Position numbers and translations under genes: made by a program. A stretch of 39,700 nt of DNA, taken from positions 1 to 39,700 of the forward strand of contig CADABS010000022.1 in the NCBI GenBank assembly GCA_902786245.1. The letters are read 5' to 3'. A model generated the notes under the pieces. It did no database searches. It had not been told where the DNA came from and saw nothing but the letters and a program-made list of their open reading frames with translations. This stretch comes from an uncultured Erysipelotrichaceae bacterium (GTDB taxonomy: Bacteria; Bacillota_I; Bacilli_A; Erysipelotrichales; Erysipelotrichaceae). Below are positions 16,751 through 24,544 of this stretch, piece after piece. Within the stretch, counting starts at the first letter, position 1, and each line of letters opens with the position of its first letter.

Positions 16751-17890
16751 ATGAAAGCAGTAATCGCAATTGACTCATTAAAAGGCAGTCTCTCCTCTCT
16801 GGAGGCAGGAGACGCCATCCGCGAAGGCATTCTGAAAGCAATCCCTGATGCGGAAGTAATTGTGCGTCCGCTGGCAGACGGCGGCGAAGGAACCGTTGAA
16901 GCACTGACCATCGGCATGGGCGGACAGATCCAGACCGTGACGGTCACCGGACCGATGGGAACACCGGTCGAAGCCCAGTACGGCATCCTGCATGACGGCA
17001 AGACAGCTGTCATTGAAATGTCTGCGGCAGCCGGTATTACGCTGGTGGAAACAAAGGATCTGAATCCGATGAATGCGACAACCTTCGGCGTCGGTGAAAT
17101 GATTATGGATGCCATTCACAAAGGATGCCGGCACTTCATCGTCGGTATCGGCGGCAGCGCAACCAATGACGGCGGCGTGGGCATGCTGCAGGCACTCGGC
17201 TACGGTATGCTTGACACCAATGGCAATCAGGTCGCCTATGGTGCCAAAGGACTGGAAAATCTGACCAGCATTACCGATGACACCGTTACACCCCTGCTGA
17301 AAGAATGCGACTTCAGGATTGCCTGCGACGTCACCAATCCCCTGTGCGGTGAAAACGGATGCAGTGCCATCTACGGACCGCAGAAAGGTGCCGATCCTTC
17401 CATGATCATGGTCATGGACAAATGGCTGAAGAAATACGCAGAACTGGCGCATGAAAAATATGAACATGCAGACCGTACCTATCCCGGTACCGGTGCAGCC
17501 GGCGGCATGGGCTTTGCATTCCTGACATTCACCAATGCCGTTCTTGAATCAGGTATTTCCATCGTTCTGAAGGAAACCCGTCTGGAAGAATATGTCAGAG
17601 ATGCCGATATCGTCGTCACCGGCGAAGGCAGACTGGATGCCCAGACCGTCATGGGCAAAGCACCGGTCGGTGTTGCGGATATCGCAAAGAAATACAATAA
17701 GCCGGTCATTGCCTTCAGCGGTGTCGTCACCGAAGATGCCGTTGCCTGCAACGAACACGGCATTGATGCCTTCTTCCCGATTCTGCGCAGAGTACAGACC
17801 GTTGCCGAGGCAATGGATCCTGCCGCAGCCCGTCAGAACATGATCGATACATCCGAACAGGTATTCCGTCTGATTAAAACAGTGAGGTAA
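16751..17890 (+). CDS. garK: Glycerate 2-kinase (GarK/GlxK family)
   Basis: This 379-residue cytosolic kinase phosphorylates D-glycerate with ATP, feeding lower glycolysis. It is full length for the family. Family signatures are IAIDSLKGSLSSLEAGDAI at the N-terminus, PLADGGEGTVEAL (about 38-50), FIVGIGGSATNDGGVGMLQA (about 131-150), GTGAAGGMGFAF and VTGEGRLDAQTVMGKAP. AAAGGAG precedes the ATG at 16751. The GntP-type permease gene begins ten bases after it. The pyruvate kinase gene further right acts on a downstream step of the same route. Confidence 0.95.
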   Translation: MKAVIAIDSLKGSLSSLEAGDAIREGILKAIPDAEVIVRPLADGGEGTVEALTIGMGGQIQTVTVTGPMGTPVEAQYGILHDGKTAVIEMSAAAGITLVETKDLNPMNATTFGVGEMIMDAIHKGCRHFIVGIGGSATNDGGVGMLQALGYGMLDTNGNQVAYGAKGLENLTSITDDTVTPLLKECDFRIACDVTNPLCGENGCSAIYGPQKGADPSMIMVMDKWLKKYAELAHEKYEHADRTYPGTGAAGGMGFAFLTFTNAVLESGISIVLKETRLEEYVRDADIVVTGEGRLDAQTVMGKAPVGVADIAKKYNKPVIAFSGVVTEDAVACNEHGIDAFFPILRRVQTVAEAMDPAAARQNMIDTSEQVFRLIKTVR

Positions 17891-17900
17891 ATTTACAACA

Positions 17901-19163
17901 ATGGAAGCTCAATTCTCTACACTTGGCGCGATTATCGGCCTTGTCATTGCAATCGTCCTGATTATCCGCAAAATACAGCCAGCTTACTGTCTCATTCTCG
18001 GCGCTCTTGTCGGCGGCATTGTCGGCGGAGGCGGTCTTGACGCTACCGTCAGCACCATGGTATCCGGCGCTGCGTCCATGATGTCCAGTATTCTCAGAAT
18101 CCTTACCAGCGGCATTCTGGCCGGCGCACTGATCAAAACAGGGTCGGCCCAGAAAATCGCTGAAACCATTGTCGATAAGCTCGGTGAAAAAAGAGCTGTC
18201 ATGGCTATCGCCATTGCGACAATGATCATCTGCGCCGTCGGTGTCTTCATCGACATCTCGGTCATTACCGTAGCCCCGATTGCTCTGGCTATCGGCGAAA
18301 AGGCAGGTCTGTCCAAGAGCAGCATCCTGCTGGCCATGATCGGCGGTGGCAAAGCCGGCAACATCATCTCCCCGAACCCGAATACGATCGCTGTATCCGA
18401 GGCATTCAGCCAGGACCTGACAGCGGTCATGATGAAAAATGCAATTCCGGCCGTCTGTGCACTGATCGCTGCAGTACTGCTTTCTTCCGCCCTGGCAAAG
18501 AAGACAGATACTCCAATCACGGCAGAAGATCTCGAAAAAGCAAATGAAAAGGACCTGCCTTCATTCTTAACGGCAATCCTGGGTCCGCTGTGCGTCATTG
18601 TCATGCTTGCTCTGCGTCCCATCGCAGGCATCACGATCGATCCGCTGATCGCTCTGCCGCTCGGCGGTATCATCTGCACCCTGGCAACGGGCAACGCAAA
18701 GAATCTCGTATCCTATACGGAATTCGGTCTGTCCAAGGTCATCGGTGTTTCGATCCTGCTGATCGGTACGGGAACGATTGCCGGCATCATCAAGGCATCT
18801 GCTCTGCAGTATGATGTCATCAATGTTCTGGAAGCCATGCATATGCCTGCCTTCATTCTCGCACCTCTGTCCGGTATCCTGATGGCTGCCGCTACTGCTT
18901 CTACAACAGCCGGCGCAACCGTCGCTGCCCAGACATTCGCTCCGGCGCTGCTTTCCTCCGGTGTATCCGGACTTGCGGCTGCCGCAATGATCCATGCCGG
19001 CGCAACCGTTCTTGACTCCCTGCCCCACGGTTCGTTCTTCCACGCAACCGGCGGCTCCGTCAATCTGACGATTGCCCAGCGCATGAAACTGATTCCCTAT
19101 GAGGCACTGATCGGTCTGACAAGTACCGTCATATCCATCATTCTCTTCCTCATAGCAGGATAA
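17901..19163 (+). CDS. GntP-family sugar acid permease, probable glycerate uptake
   Basis: This 420-residue membrane protein has about twelve hydrophobic segments. GntP-family features include ILRILTSGILAGALIKTGSA near the N-terminus, the conserved GGGKAGNIISPNPNT region (about 150) and HAGATVLDSLPHGSFFH near the C-terminus. Family members are proton symporters for gluconate and related acids. Co-transcription with glycerate kinase and the divergent CdaR-type regulator points to glycerate or a related acid as substrate; this is inference. The start at 17901 has only GAGG 13 bases upstream, so translation may depend on coupling to the kinase gene. Confidence 0.9.
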   Translation: MEAQFSTLGAIIGLVIAIVLIIRKIQPAYCLILGALVGGIVGGGGLDATVSTMVSGAASMMSSILRILTSGILAGALIKTGSAQKIAETIVDKLGEKRAVMAIAIATMIICAVGVFIDISVITVAPIALAIGEKAGLSKSSILLAMIGGGKAGNIISPNPNTIAVSEAFSQDLTAVMMKNAIPAVCALIAAVLLSSALAKKTDTPITAEDLEKANEKDLPSFLTAILGPLCVIVMLALRPIAGITIDPLIALPLGGIICTLATGNAKNLVSYTEFGLSKVIGVSILLIGTGTIAGIIKASALQYDVINVLEAMHMPAFILAPLSGILMAAATASTTAGATVAAQTFAPALLSSGVSGLAAAAMIHAGATVLDSLPHGSFFHATGGSVNLTIAQRMKLIPYEALIGLTSTVISIILFLIAG

Positions 19164-19174
19164 ATATGAAATTC

Positions 19175-19200
19175 AAGCGGTCTTCACGGACCGCTTTCTG
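19175..19200 (+). terminator. Terminator of the glycerate operon
   Basis: AAGCGGTC (19175-19182) pairs with GACCGCTT (19189-19196) and is followed by the short TCTGTT. The T-run is weak, so some readthrough into the RidA gene is possible. Confidence 0.65.
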
Positions 19201-19237
19201 TTACCATAGAATCATCACAGTAAGGAGAATATCATCA

Positions 19238-19612
19238 ATGAAACAGATCAATGCAGAAAAAGCTCCCAAGGCCATCGGCCCGTATTCCCATGGCTATGTA
19301 TCCAACGGCATTTTATTCACTTCCGGACAGCTCGGTGCCCACGCGGACGGAACTCCTCTTGGAAAAACGATCGAAGAACAGGCCGAGCAGGCATGTGTCA
19401 ATGTCGGCATCATTCTTGAAGCAGCCGGTACAGATTACAGCCATGTGCTCAAAACAACCTGCTTCCTGGCGGATATGAACGACTTTGCGGCATTCAACGC
19501 TGTCTATGAGAAGTATTTCGTATCCAGACCTGCCCGCAGCTGCGTTGCCGTAAAGACCCTTCCGGCCGGTGCACTGTGCGAAATTGAAGCCATTGCCGAA
19601 GTAAAAGAGTAA
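19238..19612 (+). CDS. ridA: RidA-family enamine/imine deaminase
   Basis: This 124-residue cytosolic protein of the YjgF/YER057c/UK114 family hydrolyses reactive 2-aminoacrylate-type intermediates released by PLP enzymes. Family motifs are present: KAIGPYSHGYVSNGILFTSG at the N-terminus, the central VGIILEAAGTDYSHVLKTTC, and the C-terminal RPARSCVAVKTLPAGALCEIE with the substrate-binding Arg and the Glu. AAGGAG precedes the ATG at 19238; an earlier in-frame start would lie inside the preceding terminator. It stands between the glycerate operon and an XRE gene with its own promoter, so it is probably a single-gene unit. Confidence 0.95.
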   Translation: MKQINAEKAPKAIGPYSHGYVSNGILFTSGQLGAHADGTPLGKTIEEQAEQACVNVGIILEAAGTDYSHVLKTTCFLADMNDFAAFNAVYEKYFVSRPARSCVAVKTLPAGALCEIEAIAEVKE

Positions 19613-19616
19613 GTTC

Positions 19617-19666
19617 TTGGACTTGTATGCAGGCATGTTCTATACTTGTTACAAAGAAGTAACAAG
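19617..19666 (+). promoter_or_regulatory. Promoter and self-operator candidate of the XRE gene
   Basis: -35 TTGGAC (19617-19622), an 18-base spacer and -10 TATACT (19641-19646) form a good SigA promoter. An inverted repeat CTTGTTAC-N6-GTAACAAG with perfect 8-bp arms (19645-19666) overlaps the end of the -10, covers the transcription start and reaches the ribosome binding site. This geometry predicts autorepression by the XRE protein. Confidence 0.8.
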
Positions 19667-19674
19667 GAGATATC

Positions 19675-20010
19675 ATGTCATTTACAGGTCAAAGAGTCAG
19701 ATCGAGAAGAATAGAACTCGGTATGACACAGGACGCGCTGGCCAAGGCCGCCGGCTACCACTCCCGCAGCACGATCAACAAAATCGAATCCGGAGAAAGA
19801 AATCTTTCCTTCCCGCGCATTGCCGAACTGGCAGAAGCACTGGATGTCACACCGGACTATCTGCTTGGCGTAGAAAGCCTTCCGATCGATTCCATGGAGG
19901 CAAAGGTCGGAACAGCAATCGTCAATGCCTGCGGAGATCTCAAAAAGAAAGAAATCAAGGAGCTTGTCCGGTACGCAAAAGAACGCGGTCTGGGAAGGAA
20001 GAACCGCTGA
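19675..20010 (+). CDS. XRE-family DNA-binding regulator
   Basis: This 111-residue protein has a Cro/CI-type helix-turn-helix over about residues 5-62 (MTQDALAKAAGYHSRSTINK, then SFPRIAELAEALDVTPDYLL) and a short helical C-terminus, perhaps for dimerisation. CAAGGAGATATC precedes the ATG at 19675. No toxin, phage or conjugation gene is adjacent, so it is probably a free-standing regulator. Its most likely target from the sequence is its own promoter, where a perfect inverted repeat overlaps the start site. Other targets cannot be told. Confidence 0.9.
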   Translation: MSFTGQRVRSRRIELGMTQDALAKAAGYHSRSTINKIESGERNLSFPRIAELAEALDVTPDYLLGVESLPIDSMEAKVGTAIVNACGDLKKKEIKELVRYAKERGLGRKNR

Positions 20011-20015
20011 AACTG

Positions 20016-20041
20016 ACAGGAGGTTATCCTCCTGTTTTTTT
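20016..20041 (+). terminator. Terminator after the XRE gene
   Basis: ACAGGAGG (20016-20023), a TTAT loop and CCTCCTGT (20028-20035) form a perfect 8-bp stem followed by seven T. Confidence 0.92.
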
Positions 20042-20050
20042 ACGACAGTC

Positions 20051-20064
20051 TGAAAACGCTGTCA
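20051..20064 (+). promoter_or_regulatory. CcpA cre site upstream of pyruvate kinase
   Basis: TGAAAACGCTGTCA matches the consensus TGWNANCGNTNWCA at every position. It lies about 57 bases upstream of the likely pyk -10 (TATAAT at 20121-20126), near -75 relative to transcription. In Bacillota, cre sites in that position usually activate, as for acetate kinase in Bacillus subtilis. The -35 of this promoter is poor, consistent with dependence on an activator. Confidence 0.75.
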
Positions 20065-20170
20065 TATGAATAATCCATGGATTTTGCCGATTATGCCATG
20101 TATATATTGAAAATAGCATCTATAATATATGCGGTCACTTTATCAGCAATACCGAAAGGAGTATATAAAT

Positions 20171-21586
20171 ATGCGTAAAACAAAAATCGTCTGTACGATC
20201 GGTCCGGCCAGTGAGTCGGAAGAAACACTGAAGCAGCTGTGTCTGAGCGGCATGAATGTCGCCCGTCTGAATTTCTCCCATGGCACCCATGCGGAACATC
20301 TGGAAAGAATCAACCGGATCAAAAAGGTCAGAAAAGAACTGAACATGCCGATTGCGATCATGCTTGATACAAAAGGCCCGGAATTCCGGATCGGCACATT
20401 TGAGAATCATAAAATCATGCTGGAAGAAGGTGCGTCATTCACCTTCACGACCGAAGAGATCACCGGCAATGAACACATCGTCTCCGTCAGCTATAAGAAC
20501 CTGGCCAATGAACTGCAGCCGGGTGACAGAATTCTGCTGAACAATGCCCTGCTCGAATTCGAAGTTCTTTCCACCGACGGAACAGCTATTGAAACGAAAG
20601 TACTCGCCGGCGGCGAACTCTCCGACCGCAAATCCATGAGCTTCCCGGGCAAGCACCTGCAGCAGGTATATCTCTCGGAACAGGATAAATCCGATATCGC
20701 ATTCGGTGTCGAAAATGATATTGATTTCATCGCCTGCTCCTTTGTATCGGTCCGTCAGGATCTGATCGATGTGCACAATCTACTGAAGTCTTTGGGCAAA
20801 GACGATACGGTTGAACTGATTGCCAAGATCGAAAATCAGTCCGGCTATGACAATATTGATGAAATCTGCAAGGAATGCGACGGCATCATGGTTGCCAGAG
20901 GCGACATGGGTGTCGAAGTGCCGTTCGAAAAACTGCCGGCCATACAGAAAGATCTGATTTCCAGATGCCGTATGATCGGCAAGCGCGTCATCACCGCAAC
21001 GGAAATGCTGGAATCGATGATTCACAATCCCCGTCCGACCAGAGCAGAGGCTTCTGACGTAGCCAACGCCGTCTATGACGGAACCAGTGCGGTCATGCTT
21101 TCCGGCGAAACCGCAGCCGGTGCCTATCCGGTACTGGCAGTCCAGGCTATGGCCAAGATCGCGGAATACGCAGAAAGCTCCATCAACTACCAGAAGCGCT
21201 TCTACAGAAATGACTTTGAAATCGCTACGGATATGGACGCAATCTCACATGCAACCTGCACGATGGCAATGGATGTCAAGGCAAAGACAATCGTCGCCTG
21301 CACCATGTCCGGCACCGTCGCAAAGATGGTTTCCAGATTCCGTTCACCAGTCGATATCATCGGTCTGACAACCAGTGAAAAGACATGGCGTTCCCTGGCA
21401 TTGTCCTGGGGTGTTACGCCGAAGATGTGCGAAGTCGTTCCTTCTACGGATGTCCTCTTCTATATGGCAAGAAAGAGCGCCGTCGAGACAATGAATCTGT
21501 CCGAAGGCGATAAAATCGTCATCACCGGCGGCGGTACAACCGGTCAGTCTGGCAATACAAACCTGATCAAAGTCGATACGATCTGA
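20171..21586 (+). CDS. pyk: Pyruvate kinase
   Basis: This 471-residue glycolytic enzyme converts phosphoenolpyruvate and ADP to pyruvate and ATP. It shows the N-terminal KTKIVCTIGPASES, the substrate loop MLDTKGPEFRIG, the small B domain (about 70-165), the active-site lysine in LIAKIENQSGYDNIDEI, the metal/substrate region GIMVARGDMGVEVP, and ITATEMLESMI. It lacks the extra C-terminal phosphohistidine-like domain of Bacillus pyruvate kinases (about 585 residues), so it is the compact form. AAAGGAG precedes the ATG at 20171, and the few codons upstream in the same frame lack a site. It stands alone, with a cre upstream and a terminator after. Confidence 0.97.
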   Translation: MRKTKIVCTIGPASESEETLKQLCLSGMNVARLNFSHGTHAEHLERINRIKKVRKELNMPIAIMLDTKGPEFRIGTFENHKIMLEEGASFTFTTEEITGNEHIVSVSYKNLANELQPGDRILLNNALLEFEVLSTDGTAIETKVLAGGELSDRKSMSFPGKHLQQVYLSEQDKSDIAFGVENDIDFIACSFVSVRQDLIDVHNLLKSLGKDDTVELIAKIENQSGYDNIDEICKECDGIMVARGDMGVEVPFEKLPAIQKDLISRCRMIGKRVITATEMLESMIHNPRPTRAEASDVANAVYDGTSAVMLSGETAAGAYPVLAVQAMAKIAEYAESSINYQKRFYRNDFEIATDMDAISHATCTMAMDVKAKTIVACTMSGTVAKMVSRFRSPVDIIGLTTSEKTWRSLALSWGVTPKMCEVVPSTDVLFYMARKSAVETMNLSEGDKIVITGGGTTGQSGNTNLIKVDTI

Positions 21587-21595
21587 TAATAAAGC

Positions 21596-21626
21596 AAACC
21601 TCTGCGGGAAAAATGCAGAGGTTTTT
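21596..21626 (+). terminator. Terminator after pyruvate kinase
   Basis: A perfect 10-bp stem (arms 21596-21605 and 21615-21624; AAACCTCTGC and GCAGAGGTTT) is followed by TTTTTC. Confidence 0.93.
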
Positions 21627-21649
21627 CGTTGTACGTTGTACCGTATCTT

Positions 21650-21691
21650 AGGCTCTCCTCTGATCAATCAATGATCAAAACCAGGAGACCT
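21650..21691. repeat. Imperfect inverted repeat between two convergent genes
   Basis: AGGCTCTCCT at the left pairs with AGGAGACCT at the right with one bulge and one wobble. Inside lies a second repeat, TGATCA-N5-TGATCA. The nested structure sits between the pyk terminator and the end of the AlbA_2 gene. It lacks a good T-run on the minus strand, so its role as terminator for that gene is uncertain. Confidence 0.45.
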
Positions 21692-21724
21692 TTAAAATGA
21701 TAATGGACTCGGTTTCAATCGCTG

Positions 21725-22999
21725 CTATCCGAGAGGTTTATATTTCGGCATCCGGCAGTATCTGGTGCCTCTGCCGCTGCCCATAACACGCAGACAGCCG
21801 CTGTTCTTCAGTGAATTGACAGTCCGGATTGCCTTGTCTCTGCTCCAGCCGAGCTCCAGCGCAATCTCGCTGCTTGAAAGCAATAACCCGCTGTCCAGCA
21901 GATCGATTACTTTTTTCCCATCAGTCGTTACAGAATAATCATCCGCAATGACCGGCAGAATCACGGTAATGGAGTGATCTGTTATATGAAACTGCGGTTT
22001 GACTGTATATGCTTCATATGCCTCTTTGATCCTCCGGATACCCGTGCCGAACATTTCAATGTAATGCATTCTGAAAAATACATTCCCGATGACCGGATTC
22101 CGCAGAACCGAAATCATGCCGTTCAGATATTCTTCTTCTGTGATCCCGCCGGGCAGTCCGCCGGGAGAAGACACTTCGATCCGGTCTGCCCACATGGAGA
22201 TCCGGATATGGGAACGGATATCCCATGTTCTGTGGACAAGCGCATTGGCAATTGCTTCCCGGAATGCTTTCTGCGGTATGATTTCAATCTGCTTTCTCTC
22301 AAATCCTTCTATCCTCTCATATTGATAATATCTGAGGAACATCGCTGCAGCTTCGTCATACTGCTTCAGTATCGACATATTTGAAAATGTCTGTCTCTCA
22401 AGAATCTCATCGATGGAGTTTCCAAAACGGGCAATATCAATTCCGCAGAACGAATTCCGGTCCGCAAACAGCTCACCGGCAATATTGATCTGCCCGTCCT
22501 GTGTATAGAATCCGAGTGTTCTGAGCATATCATCCGAACATTTCCGGACACCGAGTTTCTCAACCAGTTTTTCTTCCAGACATTTGAATGTATATCTGTT
22601 CTGACTCCCCGGAAGTTCTTCATAATACATGTTGCTGCCTTCCAGAGTCAGTCTTTTCAGTTCAAGCTGGTCGGCTTCAATGGTGGAAGAATCATTTCTT
22701 TTATATGCCTTTCCTCTGTACAGATACGGTTTGTATCTTCCTTCACTGACCCTCAGCGTAATAACATTGTGTTTCCGATTGATGCTGAGGGTATAGTCAG
22801 GGACAGGATGAATACTGTCATTGATCCTGTTTTCTATATCGAGGCAGGCACTCTCGGGTTCTTCGATACCGCCAATCGTACCGTCATCATTGATGCCGAA
22901 TTTTATGATTCCATTTCCGTAATTCGCATATGCACTGACCGTTTTCAGAAATGTACTGGTGATTTCAGCTTTGAATTCCAGGCAACGGCTTCCCCTCAT
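21725..22999 (-). CDS. AlbA_2/HATPase_c_4 ATP-binding protein, putative regulator
   Basis: This 424-residue protein has an N-terminal Schlafen AlbA_2 domain (about 1-110; LEFKAEITSTFLKTVSAYAN, then IIKFGINDDGTIGG). A GHKL-like ATPase part follows (about 250-345; AFREAIANALVHRTW, DRIEVSSPGGLPGGIT, EMFGTGIRRI). A C-terminal winged helix lies at about 360-424 (SSSEIALELGWSRDKAIRTV). Proteins of this layout are often annotated as transcriptional regulators, but their function is mostly unknown. The ATG at 22999 follows AAGGGGTGA; an upstream in-frame start would overlap the promoter. A long inverted repeat across the -35 may be its own operator. Confidence 0.88.
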   Translation of the reverse strand: MRGSRCLEFKAEITSTFLKTVSAYANYGNGIIKFGINDDGTIGGIEEPESACLDIENRINDSIHPVPDYTLSINRKHNVITLRVSEGRYKPYLYRGKAYKRNDSSTIEADQLELKRLTLEGSNMYYEELPGSQNRYTFKCLEEKLVEKLGVRKCSDDMLRTLGFYTQDGQINIAGELFADRNSFCGIDIARFGNSIDEILERQTFSNMSILKQYDEAAAMFLRYYQYERIEGFERKQIEIIPQKAFREAIANALVHRTWDIRSHIRISMWADRIEVSSPGGLPGGITEEEYLNGMISVLRNPVIGNVFFRMHYIEMFGTGIRRIKEAYEAYTVKPQFHITDHSITVILPVIADDYSVTTDGKKVIDLLDSGLLLSSSEIALELGWSRDKAIRTVNSLKNSGCLRVMGSGRGTRYCRMPKYKPLG

Positions 23000-23026
23000 G
23001 GTGCTCACCCCTTTCTTTCTGAAATC

Positions 23027-23085
23027 ATTATAGGAATGGCACAGCAAAAGTGCAACGCAAACGTTTTCGTTGCATTTGCGTTGCA
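23027..23085 (-). promoter_or_regulatory. Promoter and operator candidate of the AlbA_2 gene
   Basis: Leftwards: -35 TTGCAC (23055-23050), exactly 17 bases, then a perfect -10 TATAAT (23032-23027). Two 11-bp arms, TGCAACGCAAA (23051-23061) and TTTGCGTTGCA (23075-23085), form a perfect inverted repeat that overlaps the -35. A further CGTTGCA copy lies between them (23068-23074). This looks like a multi-site operator. Confidence 0.8.
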
Positions 23086-23132
23086 TTCATTTATGTGTTA
23101 TTAGAGTTTTAATGCAATGGAAAATTTCCCTG

Positions 23133-23834
23133 TCACCCGAGGAAATGTTCCAGTGTATCCCTGTCGGTATCCGGCAGGATCTTTTTGAGATGACGCAGAA
23201 GTCTCTGTTTTGATTCTTCCGGGGTGTATTTATAAACCCTGTTCGTAAACTTCTTCCCGAAGAATTCCTCCGGTGTTGCGTACCTGGCAATGCCCCAGCC
23301 ATAGAAGTTTCCGTTCTTATCGACTTCGTATTCAAAATCGGTTGTTGTGATATAGCCCATCATCTGCAGCTTTGTGATCAGTGTATCGAATCCCTTGCGG
23401 GGCTGCCACTGATCCGGACCGTCTTTCTTCGGCTTGATATAGCCTCCGACTGCCTTGGCATCCTTGGAAAGGATCGAATGTCTGGACGCGATCAGCTCAT
23501 ACAGATACTGTTCATTGTAATTGCTGAGTCCTTCATCCACTCTGGCATCATAGTCATATCCGTCCCGCCGATAATTGGCAAAATCAGGAAACCATTTCGA
23601 AGAGATAAAGGCTGCCTTCTTCCCAAAGAACTTGCCGTAGGCACAGCGCAGTTCCTGGATGACCGGTCCCTTCCATTCCCAGACGCCCGGTTCTTTGGAA
23701 AAATAGGTTTCCGGTGCACAGTTTTCTTCAATGGAAAATCCCGGTATTTCATTCGCAAAGAACGGCAGAATGCCAAGTTCTTCCACGGCCTGTTTCAGGT
23801 CTTCTTTTGTCCGTATATAAAAGTCTGCCATCAT
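23133..23834 (-). CDS. AlkZ-related protein of unknown activity
   Basis: This 233-residue soluble protein resembles proteins annotated as AlkZ-related, distant relatives of the winged-helix YcaQ/AlkZ DNA glycosylases. The basis is the N-terminal pattern LPFFANEIPGFSIEENCAPE followed by WEWKGPVI; I am recalling the family from memory. The glycosylase catalytic QxQ motif is not visible, so DNA repair activity is unproven. It contains a basic segment (KPKKDGPDQWQPRKG) and a C-terminal helix rich in Arg and Lys. The start ATG at 23834 overlaps the TGA of the kptA gene (ATGATG), so the two are translationally coupled and perhaps act together. Confidence 0.6.
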   Translation of the reverse strand: MMADFYIRTKEDLKQAVEELGILPFFANEIPGFSIEENCAPETYFSKEPGVWEWKGPVIQELRCAYGKFFGKKAAFISSKWFPDFANYRRDGYDYDARVDEGLSNYNEQYLYELIASRHSILSKDAKAVGGYIKPKKDGPDQWQPRKGFDTLITKLQMMGYITTTDFEYEVDKNGNFYGWGIARYATPEEFFGKKFTNRVYKYTPEESKQRLLRHLKKILPDTDRDTLEHFLG

Positions 23835-24367
23835 TTTTCCCTCTTCAGATATTTTACAGGCACTTCCTTTGTCAGATATACACCGTTTACGGAAAGAAAG
23901 AATGTATATCCGTCTTTTGCCATTCCTGCCGCATCAATGATATAGACAGCCGGTTTCCCGTGTCTCTGTCCGACTTTGACCGCGGTACCGTAATCCTGTG
24001 AAAGATGTACATACAGCCGTGATTTCGGGATCAGTCCCTGTTTCTCAATGGATGACGTAAACTTCTCTCCCGTCCCGTGATACAGAAGTTCCGGAGGTGT
24101 GCATTCCTGCAGTTCGACATCCACCGGTATGGAATGGCCCTGGTTGGCTCTGATCTTTGTATGATCTTCATTGAAGGAATAGCGCTGTTTCTGATCCTGC
24201 GCGACGATCCTTTCCAGATCATCCATCGTGATATGTTTTGTCTGATTGATTCCATGGATCAATTGTTCCGTATCCGCCCAGCCGTGCTCATCCAGCGTTA
24301 TGCCGATGGCTTCCGGCTTATGGCGCAGAATCAATGAAATGAATTTACTGATTTCCGTGTCTGACAT
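23831..24367 (-). CDS. kptA: RNA 2'-phosphotransferase KptA (Tpt1 family)
   Basis: This 178-residue enzyme uses NAD+ to remove an internal 2'-phosphate from RNA, forming ADP-ribose 1'',2''-cyclic phosphate; family members also ADP-ribosylate nucleic acid ends. All expected motifs are present: SLILRHKPEAIG (catalytic Arg-His), IRANQGHSI, LLYHGTGEKF and YVHLSQDYGTAVKVGQRHGKPAVY split over two blocks, giving the Arg-His-Arg-Arg set. AAGGAG precedes the ATG at 24367. Bacteria lack the tRNA splicing that needs this enzyme in fungi, so its substrate is unclear. Coupling to an AlkZ-related gene is notable. Confidence 0.95.
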   Translation of the reverse strand: MSDTEISKFISLILRHKPEAIGITLDEHGWADTEQLIHGINQTKHITMDDLERIVAQDQKQRYSFNEDHTKIRANQGHSIPVDVELQECTPPELLYHGTGEKFTSSIEKQGLIPKSRLYVHLSQDYGTAVKVGQRHGKPAVYIIDAAGMAKDGYTFFLSVNGVYLTKEVPVKYLKREK

Positions 24368-24504
24368 ACATATCTCCTTACAGCGGCAGATCAATGCTGA
24401 AACAGCTGACGCTGTCCCGGATTGTTTCTGTCAGCTCATATCCCTCTCTTCTTTCCATTTTACATATTATGAATCATCTATGCAGAAGATAAAACAGATC
24501 TATG

Positions 24505-24534
24505 AAAAAGACCCGTGCTCCATTGAGTACGGGT
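24505..24534 (-). terminator. Terminator after the TelA gene
   Basis: A 10-bp stem with one G-U pair (ACCCGTGCTC at 24511-24520, loop CATT, GAGTACGGGT at 24525-24534). On the minus strand it is followed by CTTTTTC. It lies ten bases past the telA stop codon, so kptA must be read from its own start point within 24368-24504. Confidence 0.88.
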
Positions 24535-24544
24535 TTTGCTTTAC

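Noticed and set aside
24404-24436. Inverted repeat AGCTGAC/GTCAGCT in the leader of kptA, considered as riboswitch or terminator
   Set aside because: Nineteen-base loop, no T-run and no match to a riboswitch core that I could recognise.
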